DNA from: Gordonia sp. 'Campus'
GTDB lineage: Bacteria > Actinomycetota > Actinomycetes > Mycobacteriales > Mycobacteriaceae
Assembly: GCF_022206305.1 (NCBI RefSeq)
Contig: NZ_JAKOIW010000028.1
Location: forward strand, 1-44,516
Length of the DNA stretch: 44,516 nt
Direction of reading: 5' to 3'
The position numbers were made by a program, and so were the translations under genes. Position 1 is the first letter of the stretch. Every line of letters starts with the position of its first letter. Under the pieces are notes generated by a model. That model ran no database searches and had not been told where the DNA came from. It saw only the letters and a program-made list of their open reading frames with translations. Positions 28,454-36,900 of the stretch are shown in pieces.

Positions 28454-28676
28454 CGTCAGAAATCACCACCAACAGAAGTCACCACCGACCGGAACCGTCC
28501 GGCATCGTCGCCCCGCAGAAGTTTCGTGGCCCGACGATCGGACGATCGGTCTCGCCGTCCGGGCATGTTGGCAAGCTTCACACCGTCGAACCAATGGTCC
28601 ACGATACGCGTGCCGTGACCGGTAACGATGGTCGCGACCGTCACATTCCACGACGTCGTTGTCATAGCCTGGCGGC

Positions 28677-29375
28677 ATGACCTCAGCAACGACACCGATC
28701 AGCGACGACTACACCGGCGATCTGTCCGAGTCGAAGACCCCTCAGCGTCGAACGCTCTCGTCCGCGACCATCGTGAAACTGTCCGTCGGCCCCATGGACA
28801 ACAACGTCTACGTGATCACCTCGCGCGCGACCGGCGACCAGCTGATCATCGACGCCGCGAACGACGCCGACACCATCACCGGAGTCCTGTCCGCCGTCGA
28901 GGGGACACCGAAGCTGATCTTCACGACGCATCAGCACTTCGACCACTGGCAGGCACTCGCCGCGATCGCCGAGCACACCGGAGTGCCGACCGCGGCCGGT
29001 CGCCTGGACGCCGGCGAGCTGCCGGTGTCGCCGGACCGGCTCGTCGACGACGGTGACGTCATCGAGGTCGGCGACCTCTCCTTCGAGGCGATCCACCTGG
29101 TCGGCCACACCCCCGGTTCCATCGCCCTGGCCCTCACCGACGTGAGCGATGACGGCGAACGCACCGTGCACCTGTTCACCGGAGACTGTCTCTTCCCGGG
29201 TGGGATCGGGAAGACCTGGAAACCGGAGGATTTCGACACCCTGCTCGAGGACGTCTCCACGAAGCTCTTCGACCGTTTCGACGACTCGACCGTCGTCTAC
29301 CCGGGCCATGGTAAGGACACGACTCTCGGCGCCGAACGTGCGTCGCTCCCGGAGTGGCGCGAGCGACGGTGGTGA
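28677..29375 (+). CDS. Metallo-beta-lactamase-fold hydrolase (glyoxalase II-like)
   Basis: A 232-residue cytoplasmic metallohydrolase. The metal ligands are in place: THQHFDH (residues 84-90), His144 in GHTPGS, Asp170 in TGDCLF and His211 in YPGHGKDT. This is the hydroxyacylglutathione-hydrolase-like subgroup; since actinomycetes make mycothiol rather than glutathione, the natural substrate is probably a different thioester. It matches the position of M. tuberculosis Rv1637c, next to uvrA and divergent from it. ATG at 28677. The first ~25 residues look disordered. Confidence 0.9.
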   Translation: MTSATTPISDDYTGDLSESKTPQRRTLSSATIVKLSVGPMDNNVYVITSRATGDQLIIDAANDADTITGVLSAVEGTPKLIFTTHQHFDHWQALAAIAEHTGVPTAAGRLDAGELPVSPDRLVDDGDVIEVGDLSFEAIHLVGHTPGSIALALTDVSDDGERTVHLFTGDCLFPGGIGKTWKPEDFDTLLEDVSTKLFDRFDDSTVVYPGHGKDTTLGAERASLPEWRERRW

Positions 29376-29404
29376 GTGCCGCTCCGCTGCGGCGTCAGGG
29401 AGCC

Positions 29405-29422
29405 CGCTCAGTGGCATGAGCG
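29405..29422 (+). terminator. Hairpin after the MBL-fold gene
   Basis: CGCTCA (29405-29410) and TGAGCG (29417-29422) form a 6-bp stem with a 6-nt loop, 30 bp after the stop. A smaller GCCGC/GCGGC stem lies at 29378-29393. There is no strong T-tract, so termination is only likely. The rest of 29423-29631 should hold the promoter of the DoxX gene; I could not pick one with confidence. Confidence 0.35.
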
Positions 29423-29631
29423 ACACCGGGGTTTGACGAGGACGGTTGGGGGATACCTCACTCCCCAGATCCTCGACGAATCGTGTCCGAGCGGGGCCGC
29501 GTGTCTCCGAACAGATCACGACGAGTCGATTCACCTGCACGTTCGCCGCGGGCGGGTAGCGTTGATCGAGCAGTAAAACGCGCTTCACCGACGGATCTCG
29601 AATGAAACTCGACTGAAGAAGGTTGTGAACG

Positions 29632-30726
29632 ATGATTCTCCGCCGTATCGCCCGTCCGCTTCTCGCCACGGCGTTCGTCGCCAGTGGTGTGGAGGCGATC
29701 CGAAGCCCCAAGCCGATCGCGCAGTCCGCAGAACCGGTGGTGGACAAGGCCCGGTCGTCGCTTCCCCCCGAGGTTGCCGGGCGAATCCCGGAGAACACCG
29801 AGACGCTGGTCCAGATCAATGCCGCCGCGCAGATCGGCGGCGGGATTCTGCTGGCGACGGGCAAGTTCCCCCGCCTCGCCTCCGTGGTCCTGGCCGGAAC
29901 CCTGATCCCCACCACCGCGGCCGGCACCGACTTCTGGAACGAGGCCGACCCGGTACGCAAGGAAGCTCAGCGGGACGCGTTCATCAAGAACGTCGGTCTT
30001 CTCGGCGGCGTCCTCCTGGCCGCGGTCGACACCGAGGGCAAGCCGTCACTCGCCTGGCGCGGCCGGCACAAGGCGTCGGCGGTTGCCGCTGCCCTGCCGA
30101 TCGGCGCAGCAGCGGGTTCCTCCACGTGGGATTCGATCGTGGAGCGCACCCACGACGGCGCGGAGATCGTCTCCGAGCGGTCCGCCGATGCTGCGGCGAA
30201 GTTCCGCGAACATGCTCCCGAGATCGCCGAAGCCGCACAGAAGCGCTCGCTGCAGTTCGCCGAGAAAGCTGCCGACACCGCATCCGACGTCGCCGACCGC
30301 ATCCGTGATCGCGCTCCGGTCCTGGCCGACGCGGCACTCGCCCGTTCCTCGGATCTGGCCGACACGGCTCTCGCGCGCTCGTCGGATCTCGCCGACACCG
30401 CGCGTAAGCGTGGCCCGAAGCTCGTGAAGGAAGCACAGAAGCGGGCCGAGAAGGCCCAGAAGCGTGCCGAGAAGGCGCAGAAGCAGGCCAAGAAGAAGGC
30501 GCCGAAGATCGCCGACACCGCAGTGGGCCGCGCCACCGACCTCGCCGACACCGCACGCAAGCGCGGACCGCAGATCGCCGACGCCGCCCGGGACCGTTCG
30601 GCTGATCTGGCCGACGTCGCGCGCGCACGATCGGCCGAGCTGGCCGAGACCGCGCGTCAGCTCGCGGCCGCCGCCGAGGAGTCGGCCGACGAGAGCCGCA
30701 AGCGTCTGCGCAAGGCCCGCCGCTGA
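29632..30726 (+). CDS. DoxX-family membrane protein with a hendecad-repeat helical tail
   Basis: A 364-residue protein in two parts. Residues 1-~150 fit the DoxX family (start ILRRIARPLLATAFVASGVEA, then hydrophobic segments near 62-95 and 120-133), which has roles in redox or membrane homeostasis in mycobacteria. Residues ~165-364 form a long Ala/Lys/Arg/Asp-rich helix with 11-residue repeats from 231, such as LADAALARSSD, LADTALARSSD, LADTARKRGPK and IADTAVGRATD, and a Lys-rich centre (AQKRAEKAQKQAKKKAPK). Such hendecads occur in lipid-binding amphipathic helices and in HBHA-like proteins. ATG at 29632 with AAGAAGG upstream. Membrane anchoring is likely; binding of lipid, heparin or DNA by the tail is inference. 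Confidence 0.8.
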   Translation: MILRRIARPLLATAFVASGVEAIRSPKPIAQSAEPVVDKARSSLPPEVAGRIPENTETLVQINAAAQIGGGILLATGKFPRLASVVLAGTLIPTTAAGTDFWNEADPVRKEAQRDAFIKNVGLLGGVLLAAVDTEGKPSLAWRGRHKASAVAAALPIGAAAGSSTWDSIVERTHDGAEIVSERSADAAAKFREHAPEIAEAAQKRSLQFAEKAADTASDVADRIRDRAPVLADAALARSSDLADTALARSSDLADTARKRGPKLVKEAQKRAEKAQKRAEKAQKQAKKKAPKIADTAVGRATDLADTARKRGPQIADAARDRSADLADVARARSAELAETARQLAAAAEESADESRKRLRKARR

Positions 30727-30832
30727 CCCCTCGGGACGTTCTCGCGCACCGTCGCGGGATGCGAGTACGACGCTGAACACGACCCACCTCACGACCGCGG
30801 ACGCGGCGCACCCACCGGAGGATTATCCGTGG

Positions 30833-31540
30833 GTGCCCGCGTCCGTCGTGGTCAGCGGCGTGAATACCGACGGGGGCTCGACAACAGACGGTGGCATCGA
30901 CACAGACGGCGGCATCGCAACAGACAGCGGCATCGCAACAGACGGCGGGGAGCCACCGGCAGTCGGATCGCGCCTCGTGATCGCGGTCGGCTCCAACGCA
31001 GCCCCCTCGGTGTTGCGTGGCAAATTCGCAGAACTCGGCCGCGCCGCGGTTCCGCGTATGTTCAAGGTCAGCGTCACCAACGTCACAGTGGGTCATTCCG
31101 CTCACATCGCCCGCCGCGGATACGTGCCCGCCGCGCCGGTCTTCGCAGCTCAGAACCAACTCACCGCAGCGGCCGCGTGGTTGAGCCCCGACCACGTCGA
31201 GGCGCTCGACGCCACCGAACCCAACTACGATCGACAGACAGTGAACACGCACGACCATCCCCTGCTCCCCGCCCTTGCGGACGAATTCGACATCTATGTG
31301 TCCCGTCGCGGAGTCCTCGCGGACCCGGATACCGGCCAGATCCTGGCCTTCGGGTCGCAGACCCGCGTGCACCAATGGCTGCGCACCCATCTCGACGATC
31401 CGATGTTCGCCGGCCCGCCCGCACGGGTCTGCACACGACTGGCCGCCGACGCCTCGGCGGTCACGGCACGCATCCGTGCGGCCGGGCTCGTTCGACACCC
31501 GGTGTCCGACGATCGCGCGGGGTCCGGGGGTGGCGCGTGA
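30833..31540 (+). CDS. Probable gamma-glutamylcyclotransferase-fold protein with N-terminal repeats
   Basis: A 235-residue product if started at GTG 30833, which has GGAGG 12 nt upstream; a CTG at 30773 would add 20 residues, and no ATG is available. After a short N-terminus come four 6-residue repeats (DGGSTT, DGGIDT, DGGIAT, DSGIAT). The folded part has RLVIAVGSNAAPSVLRGKF, resembling the YGSNL substrate loop of the GGCT/AIG2 fold, and LDATEPNYDRQTV, which could hold the acidic catalytic residue. The family assignment is moderate at best. Its stop overlaps the helD start (GTGA), so the two are translationally coupled. Confidence 0.6.
   Translation: MPASVVVSGVNTDGGSTTDGGIDTDGGIATDSGIATDGGEPPAVGSRLVIAVGSNAAPSVLRGKFAELGRAAVPRMFKVSVTNVTVGHSAHIARRGYVPAAPVFAAQNQLTAAAAWLSPDHVEALDATEPNYDRQTVNTHDHPLLPALADEFDIYVSRRGVLADPDTGQILAFGSQTRVHQWLRTHLDDPMFAGPPARVCTRLAADASAVTARIRAAGLVRHPVSDDRAGSGGGA
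30869..30940 (+). repeat. 18-bp tandem repeats inside a coding region
   Basis: Four in-frame 18-bp units, the last three of the form GACGGCGGCATCGCAACA, followed by a partial fifth, encode D-G-G-I-A-T-type hexapeptides. Because the unit is a multiple of three, copy number can change without a frameshift. Confidence 0.8.
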
Positions 31541-33909
31541 CCGCCCTCTCCCCCGACGCCGATCCGCGCATCGACGAGGAGCAACGACACCTCGATCGGG
31601 TCTACGGCAGGCTCGACCGGATGCGCCAGACCACGCGTCGTCGGCTGTCGTCCACGCTGAGCGAGCGCGGCGGTACACCTCAGGCCCGGTCCGAACGCGA
31701 GTCCTACGAACGGATGTACAACGAGGACCTCGCGAAATTCGATGCCGCCGAACACAATCTGTACTTCGGACGGCTCGATCTCGACGACGGTGAGATCCGG
31801 CGCATCGGCCGTATCGGCGTGCTCGACGACGGCTTCGGTGACGATGGCGCACTCGACGACGCCGCGACCGATGCGACCCTGCTGCTCGACTGGCGAGCTC
31901 CCCTGGCCCGCCCCTTCTATCTCGCCACGCCTGCCGCGCCCGAGGACGTCGCGCGGCGTCGTCACGTCCGCACCCGCAGTCGCAAGGTGCGCGGTGTCAG
32001 CGACGAGTACCTGACGTCCGGCGAGGCTCTGCTCGACGATTTCGGTCACGGCGACGTCGTCAACGAGTCCGCGCTCGTCGCCGCGCTCAACGCAGCACGT
32101 ACCGGCGAGATGACCGACATCGTGGAGACCATCCAGCGCGAGCAGGATCTGATCATCCGGTCGACGCATCGGGGCGTGACCGTCATCCAGGGTGGCCCGG
32201 GCACCGGCAAGACCGCCGTCGCTCTGCACCGTGCCGCCTACCTGCTCTACACCCACCGCGAAATACTTTCTCGTAGCGGCATTCTCATCATCGGTCCGAA
32301 CAACGACTTCCTGAACTACATCGGTCAGGTGCTGCCGTCGCTCGGCGAGTCCGGCGTCTTGCTATCCACCATCGGTGACCTCTTCCCCGGCGTGCGGGCG
32401 GGCGTCGAGGATCCGCGGGCGACCACCGCGGTGAAGGGTGGCCTGCGGATGGTCGACGCTCTCAAACGGGCGGTCCGTGCGCAGCAGTCCCTGCCGTCGC
32501 GGCCGGTGACCGTGGATTTCGACAGCTACCAGGTGGAGATCGACTCGGCGTTGATCAAGACCGCCCGCGCCAAGGCACGTGCCACCCGCCGGGCCCACAA
32601 CCTGTCGCAGAACACCTTCCTGAAGGCGGGCCTGGCCGAACTCGCGGCACGTCACGCCTCGACGATCGGTTCGAGCCTGCTCGACGGGTCGCAGCTGCTC
32701 AGTCCGGCCGACATCTCCGACATCCGCGACGACATGAGTCGCGATCCGGACATCCGGGCCGCGCTGTTGCAGTTCTGGCCGACTCTGACTCCGCAGGACA
32801 TGCTGCGCGATCTGCTGTCCGACGAACGCGCGATCCGCAAGGCCACACCCGGGTGGTCGGACGCCGACCGCGATGCACTGCTCCGATCGCCGCGACCCCG
32901 GTCGGCCACGGGCGAAGACTTCTCCCCCGCCGATGTGCCGCTGCTCGACGAGCTCGCCGAACTGATCGGTTACGGCACCGACGAGGCCGAGCGAGCCGAA
33001 CGCGCGCGGTGGCGGCGACAGCTCGCCGAGGCGCAGGACGCTCTCGACATCCTGACCGGCTCTGCCCCACAGGATCTCGAGGACGAGCTCGATCCCGAGA
33101 TCTTGATGGCCTACGACCTCATCGATGCCGAACAGCTCGCATCGCGCCAGACCGAGACCCGTCGGGCCACCACAGCCGAACGGGCCTACGGCGATCGCAC
33201 CTGGACGTACGGACATGTGATCGTCGACGAGGCCCAGGAGCTGTCGGCGATGGCGTGGCGAATGGTGATGCGGCGCATCCCGAATCGATGGATGACCATC
33301 ATCGGCGACACCGCCCAGACGTCCGACGAGGCGGGAACCCGGTCGTGGGCCGATGTTCTCGAGCCCTATGTCGCCAAGCGCTGGCAGTTCAAGGAACTCT
33401 CGGTCAACTACCGGACCCCGAGCGAGATCATGGAGTACGCGGCACGTGTACTCGAGGAGATCGGCAACGGCGAGAAGGCACCGACATCCTTGCGTAGCAA
33501 CGGGATCGAGCCGGTGGCGATCGCCGTACACCCGAGTCCGAACGATAGCGGCGTCGTCGACGGGGTGTTGCGGGCCGTCGCGCTGGCCGAGCCGCAGGGT
33601 CTGACGGCGGTCATCGTGCCCGACGACCTCCTCGACGCCGTGCGTGGCGCGGTGGAGTCAGATCGATTCAATCCAGACCGGCTCCAGGAGGAGGCCGGGT
33701 CCGCGGAACCACCGAAGGTGTACACGGTGCGGAGCTGCAAGGGGCTCGAGTTCGACACCACGATCGTCGTGGAACCGACCGCGATCGTCGATCAGTCCCC
33801 CCGGGGTCTCAGCGATCTGTATGTCGCGTTGACCCGCGCCACCCAGCGGCTCGTCGTGGTCCACCGGGACGCACTGCCCGCGGCGCTGGCCGACCTCCCG
33901 CAGATCTGA
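31537..33909 (+). CDS. HelD-family RNA polymerase-associated ATPase
   Basis: A 790-residue superfamily 1 helicase-like ATPase of the HelD group, which binds RNA polymerase and clears stalled or drug-bound complexes; actinobacterial members (M. smegmatis HelD, Streptomyces HelR) belong to this branch, and HelR confers rifampicin tolerance. The N-terminal charged coiled coil (residues ~8-70) would reach into the secondary channel. Walker A is GGPGTGKTAVALHR from residue 219, motif II VIVDEAQELSAMAW from ~561, then GDTAQTSDEAG, and YVALTRATQRLVVVH near the C-terminus. GTG at 31537 overlaps the preceding stop. The open frame upstream of it is a shadow. Its stop lies 16 bp from the convergent NRPS stop. 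Confidence 0.9.
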   Translation: MTALSPDADPRIDEEQRHLDRVYGRLDRMRQTTRRRLSSTLSERGGTPQARSERESYERMYNEDLAKFDAAEHNLYFGRLDLDDGEIRRIGRIGVLDDGFGDDGALDDAATDATLLLDWRAPLARPFYLATPAAPEDVARRRHVRTRSRKVRGVSDEYLTSGEALLDDFGHGDVVNESALVAALNAARTGEMTDIVETIQREQDLIIRSTHRGVTVIQGGPGTGKTAVALHRAAYLLYTHREILSRSGILIIGPNNDFLNYIGQVLPSLGESGVLLSTIGDLFPGVRAGVEDPRATTAVKGGLRMVDALKRAVRAQQSLPSRPVTVDFDSYQVEIDSALIKTARAKARATRRAHNLSQNTFLKAGLAELAARHASTIGSSLLDGSQLLSPADISDIRDDMSRDPDIRAALLQFWPTLTPQDMLRDLLSDERAIRKATPGWSDADRDALLRSPRPRSATGEDFSPADVPLLDELAELIGYGTDEAERAERARWRRQLAEAQDALDILTGSAPQDLEDELDPEILMAYDLIDAEQLASRQTETRRATTAERAYGDRTWTYGHVIVDEAQELSAMAWRMVMRRIPNRWMTIIGDTAQTSDEAGTRSWADVLEPYVAKRWQFKELSVNYRTPSEIMEYAARVLEEIGNGEKAPTSLRSNGIEPVAIAVHPSPNDSGVVDGVLRAVALAEPQGLTAVIVPDDLLDAVRGAVESDRFNPDRLQEEAGSAEPPKVYTVRSCKGLEFDTTIVVEPTAIVDQSPRGLSDLYVALTRATQRLVVVHRDALPAALADLPQI

Positions 33910-33925
33910 GCCGATTCGGCCGGGT

Positions 33926-36900
33926 TCACGCCGGCGGGGCCGTGCGTTCGGCGGCAGCGATCCCGGCGTCGATCCTCGGTCCGATCTGTTCCAGCGCCTC
34001 GCTGCCGACTACTCCGAGGTGGTCGGCGTCGACGTCGATCCTGGTCACCGTGCCGCTCAGGTACGGCGTCCACCGTGCTGCTGTCTTATCCGGATCGGCG
34101 TCCCCGCCCGCCGCGAGGACGAGGGTGGTGTCGCCGTCGAAGGGACGCGGGCGGTGATCGACGGTGCGACTCTCCGAACTCGCCATCCGCTGGAGCATCC
34201 GGTCGAATGCGTCGCCGACCAGGAGGCCGAGCTCGGTGACCTTGTCGCGCACCGCACCGGCGATCGCGTCCGGCTCCGATGACGCGGTGACGTCGTCGAC
34301 GTCGATGACTGCCCGCCACCCACCGAGGAGTTCGGCGAGCACGTCGCGAGCGTCACCGTCGCCGTCGGGAGGATCCGTGACGGGCCCCGCCCGGTCGGCC
34401 GTGGACTCGTCCTGATCGACCGGATAGCTGTCCAGCAATCCGAGGAACCCAACTTCCACGCCCTGCTCGCGCAGTTCGGCTGCCATGTCCTGGGCGATGA
34501 GTCCACCGATGGACCATCCGACGAGGTGTATCGGCCCTTGCGGGACGATGCGCCGGACCTCGTCGACGTATCGCGCCGCCAGGTCCCGGATCGATGCGTC
34601 CGCGAGTTCGCCCGCCACCACGAACGGGTCCTGGAGGCCGTAGACCGGCCGGTCGTCGAGGTACGGCGTCAACCCGGCGAACAGCCACGCCAGCCCGTCG
34701 GCGGGATGGATGCAGAAGACCGGGGGGCGTGAACCGTCGGGCCGCAGCGGTACGACGACCGCATTCACCGACGATGCCGGGCGGGTCGTATGAGACTCGC
34801 TCTGTCGCTTCTCTGTGTCGGCGTGCTCGGCCAGTCTCGCACCGAGGTCTCGTGGCGTCGGTCCGGCGAACACCCAAGCGACGTCGACGGGCATCCCGGT
34901 GTGGCGGCGGAGGATCGACACGAGGCGGACCGCCGACAGCGAGGTACCGCCGAGATCGAAGAAACTCTGTCCGGCGGTGGCGACCACCGACCCGGTGACC
35001 TCCGACATCGCTTCGGCGACAACCGATTCCCAACCATCCGCGGGTGGTCGGGACGCGACTTCCCCGGGTACCGCCCCGCCGGCGCTCAGCAGCGCGGCGA
35101 TCCGATGGCGATCCGGCCGACCGTCCGCGGTCCCCGGGATCGTGTCCGACACCTCGATGACGTCCGGAACCCAGTGGAGGGGCACCATTTCCCCGAGGGC
35201 GCGGCGCAGGTCACCGGCGCCGGGAGCGGAGCGAGCGGGCCGATCGGCACCGGCGCCGGGAGCGGAGCGAGCGGGCCGATCGGCACCGGCGCCGGGAGCG
35301 GAGCGAGCGGGCCGATTTACACCGGCGCCGGGAGCGGAGCGAGCGGGCCGATTTACACCGCCGGTGAGTTCGTCACCATCTGCGGCCGCCCAGACCCCGA
35401 TGCGCGTTCCGTCGTCGCCGTCGAGCGGGAGGGCGACGGCCTCGGCGACGCCGTCCATCGCCGCCACGATCTGTTCCAGAACGTCGAGATCGACGCGACG
35501 GCCGTCGATTCGTGGATGACGCTCGATCGGACCGAGGATCTCGAGCCCGACGTCGGGGGTGTGGACCCACCGTGCGAGTGTCCCCGTCGGCGACCTCGAA
35601 CCGTCGTCACCGATGTCGTGCAGTTCACCGGGGATGCGGAGCGGCACGGGCCGTCCGGCGGTGTCCACGATGGTCGACGGCGAGTTCTGGACCGGTGCCA
35701 GGTCGATGTCGTCCAGGACGCGGTCGGGGTCGCCGGTGACGGCGTCGACCATCCGGAGGAAGACGTCGCGGATGGCCGCGATCGTTTCGTCGTCGAAGAT
35801 CGCTGCGGCGTAGTCGATCTCGCCGACGATCGCGGTGCCGTCGACGCCGGGGTGTTCGGCGAGGCCGAGCGTGAGGTCGACCTTGGCCGGTGGCGCTCCG
35901 GCCTCGACGGGCGTGACGGCGAGCCCGTCCATGTCGACCGGACCGTCGGCGGCGTCGACGAGCGAGTCCGCCGACGGCTCGCCGAGGTAGTTGATCATCA
36001 CCTGGACGAGCGGCGCGTGCGCGGTGGATCGGACCGGCGTCAGGTGCTCGACGAGCGTCTCGAACGGGATGTCGGCGTGTGCGAAGGCCGCGAGGTCGAC
36101 GTCGCGGACGAGGTCGAGAAGATCGGCGACGGTGTCGTGTTCGTGCAGACGGGTGCGCAGCACCACGGTGTTGATGAACATACCGATGAGCGCGGCGGTG
36201 GCCTGCTGTCCCCGGCCGGAGACCGCCGCTCCGACGCTGACGTCCGCGACGTCGGCGACACGCGCCAGTGTGGCGGCCAGAGCTGCGTGGCAGACCATGA
36301 AGGGCGTGATGCCCCGCCGGCGGGCCGTCGCCATCACCGCGGCGCTACGCCGCTCTCCGAGTTCGACGCCGAGACGTCCACCGCTGTGATCGGTGACGGC
36401 GGGCCGCGGCCGATCACCGGGGACCTCGAGCGCCGCGGGAACACCGGCCAGCGTCGACGCCCAGAACGAGAACTGCGTCGCCATGAGGGACGTGGGATCG
36501 TCGACGTCTCCGAGCACTTCCCGCTGCCACAGGGTGTGGTCGGCGTAGGCGACCGCAGGCGCCTCGAGCGCGTCGCCCCTCCGGTAAGCGGCGAGGATCT
36601 CTGCGAACAGGATCTGCAGCGACACCGCGTCGGCGGCGATGTGGTGCAGGACCACGACCACCCGGTGGCGCCCGGGATCGATCTCGGCGACGGCGCCCCT
36701 GATCGGCAACTCGGCGGTGACGTCGAAGCCCTCGGCGCCGACTGCCATGGCATCGTCGACCGAGGTCATCGCATCCCAGCGCAGCTGGGCGGCGGCCGCC
36801 TGCGCATCGAGGATGCGCTGTTCGGGGATCCCGTCGGCGCCGACCGGGTAGATCGTCCGCAACGGCTCGTGCCGTGTCATGACCGCGACGATCGCCGTCC

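Noticed and set aside
28586..28601. LexA-like sequence TCGAACCAATGGTCCA
   Set aside because: The second half-site has two mismatches to GTTCGA and it lies about 245 bp from the uvrA start; too weak to call an SOS box.
28456..28665. A 69-codon minus-strand frame between the MBL-fold gene and uvrA
   Set aside because: Third-position GC is lower than in the real genes, there is no recognisable domain, and it would occupy the promoter region of two divergent genes.
30829..31536. Upstream extension of the HelD reading frame
   Set aside because: The translation is Arg-rich and non-protein-like, and it overlaps the GGCT-like gene; the GTGA overlap at 31537-31540 gives a better start.
35213..35356. 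CRISPR-like array
   Set aside because: The units are contiguous with no spacers, in frame within a gene; it is a coding tandem repeat. No other CRISPR, integrase, transposase or phage gene is visible in the window.
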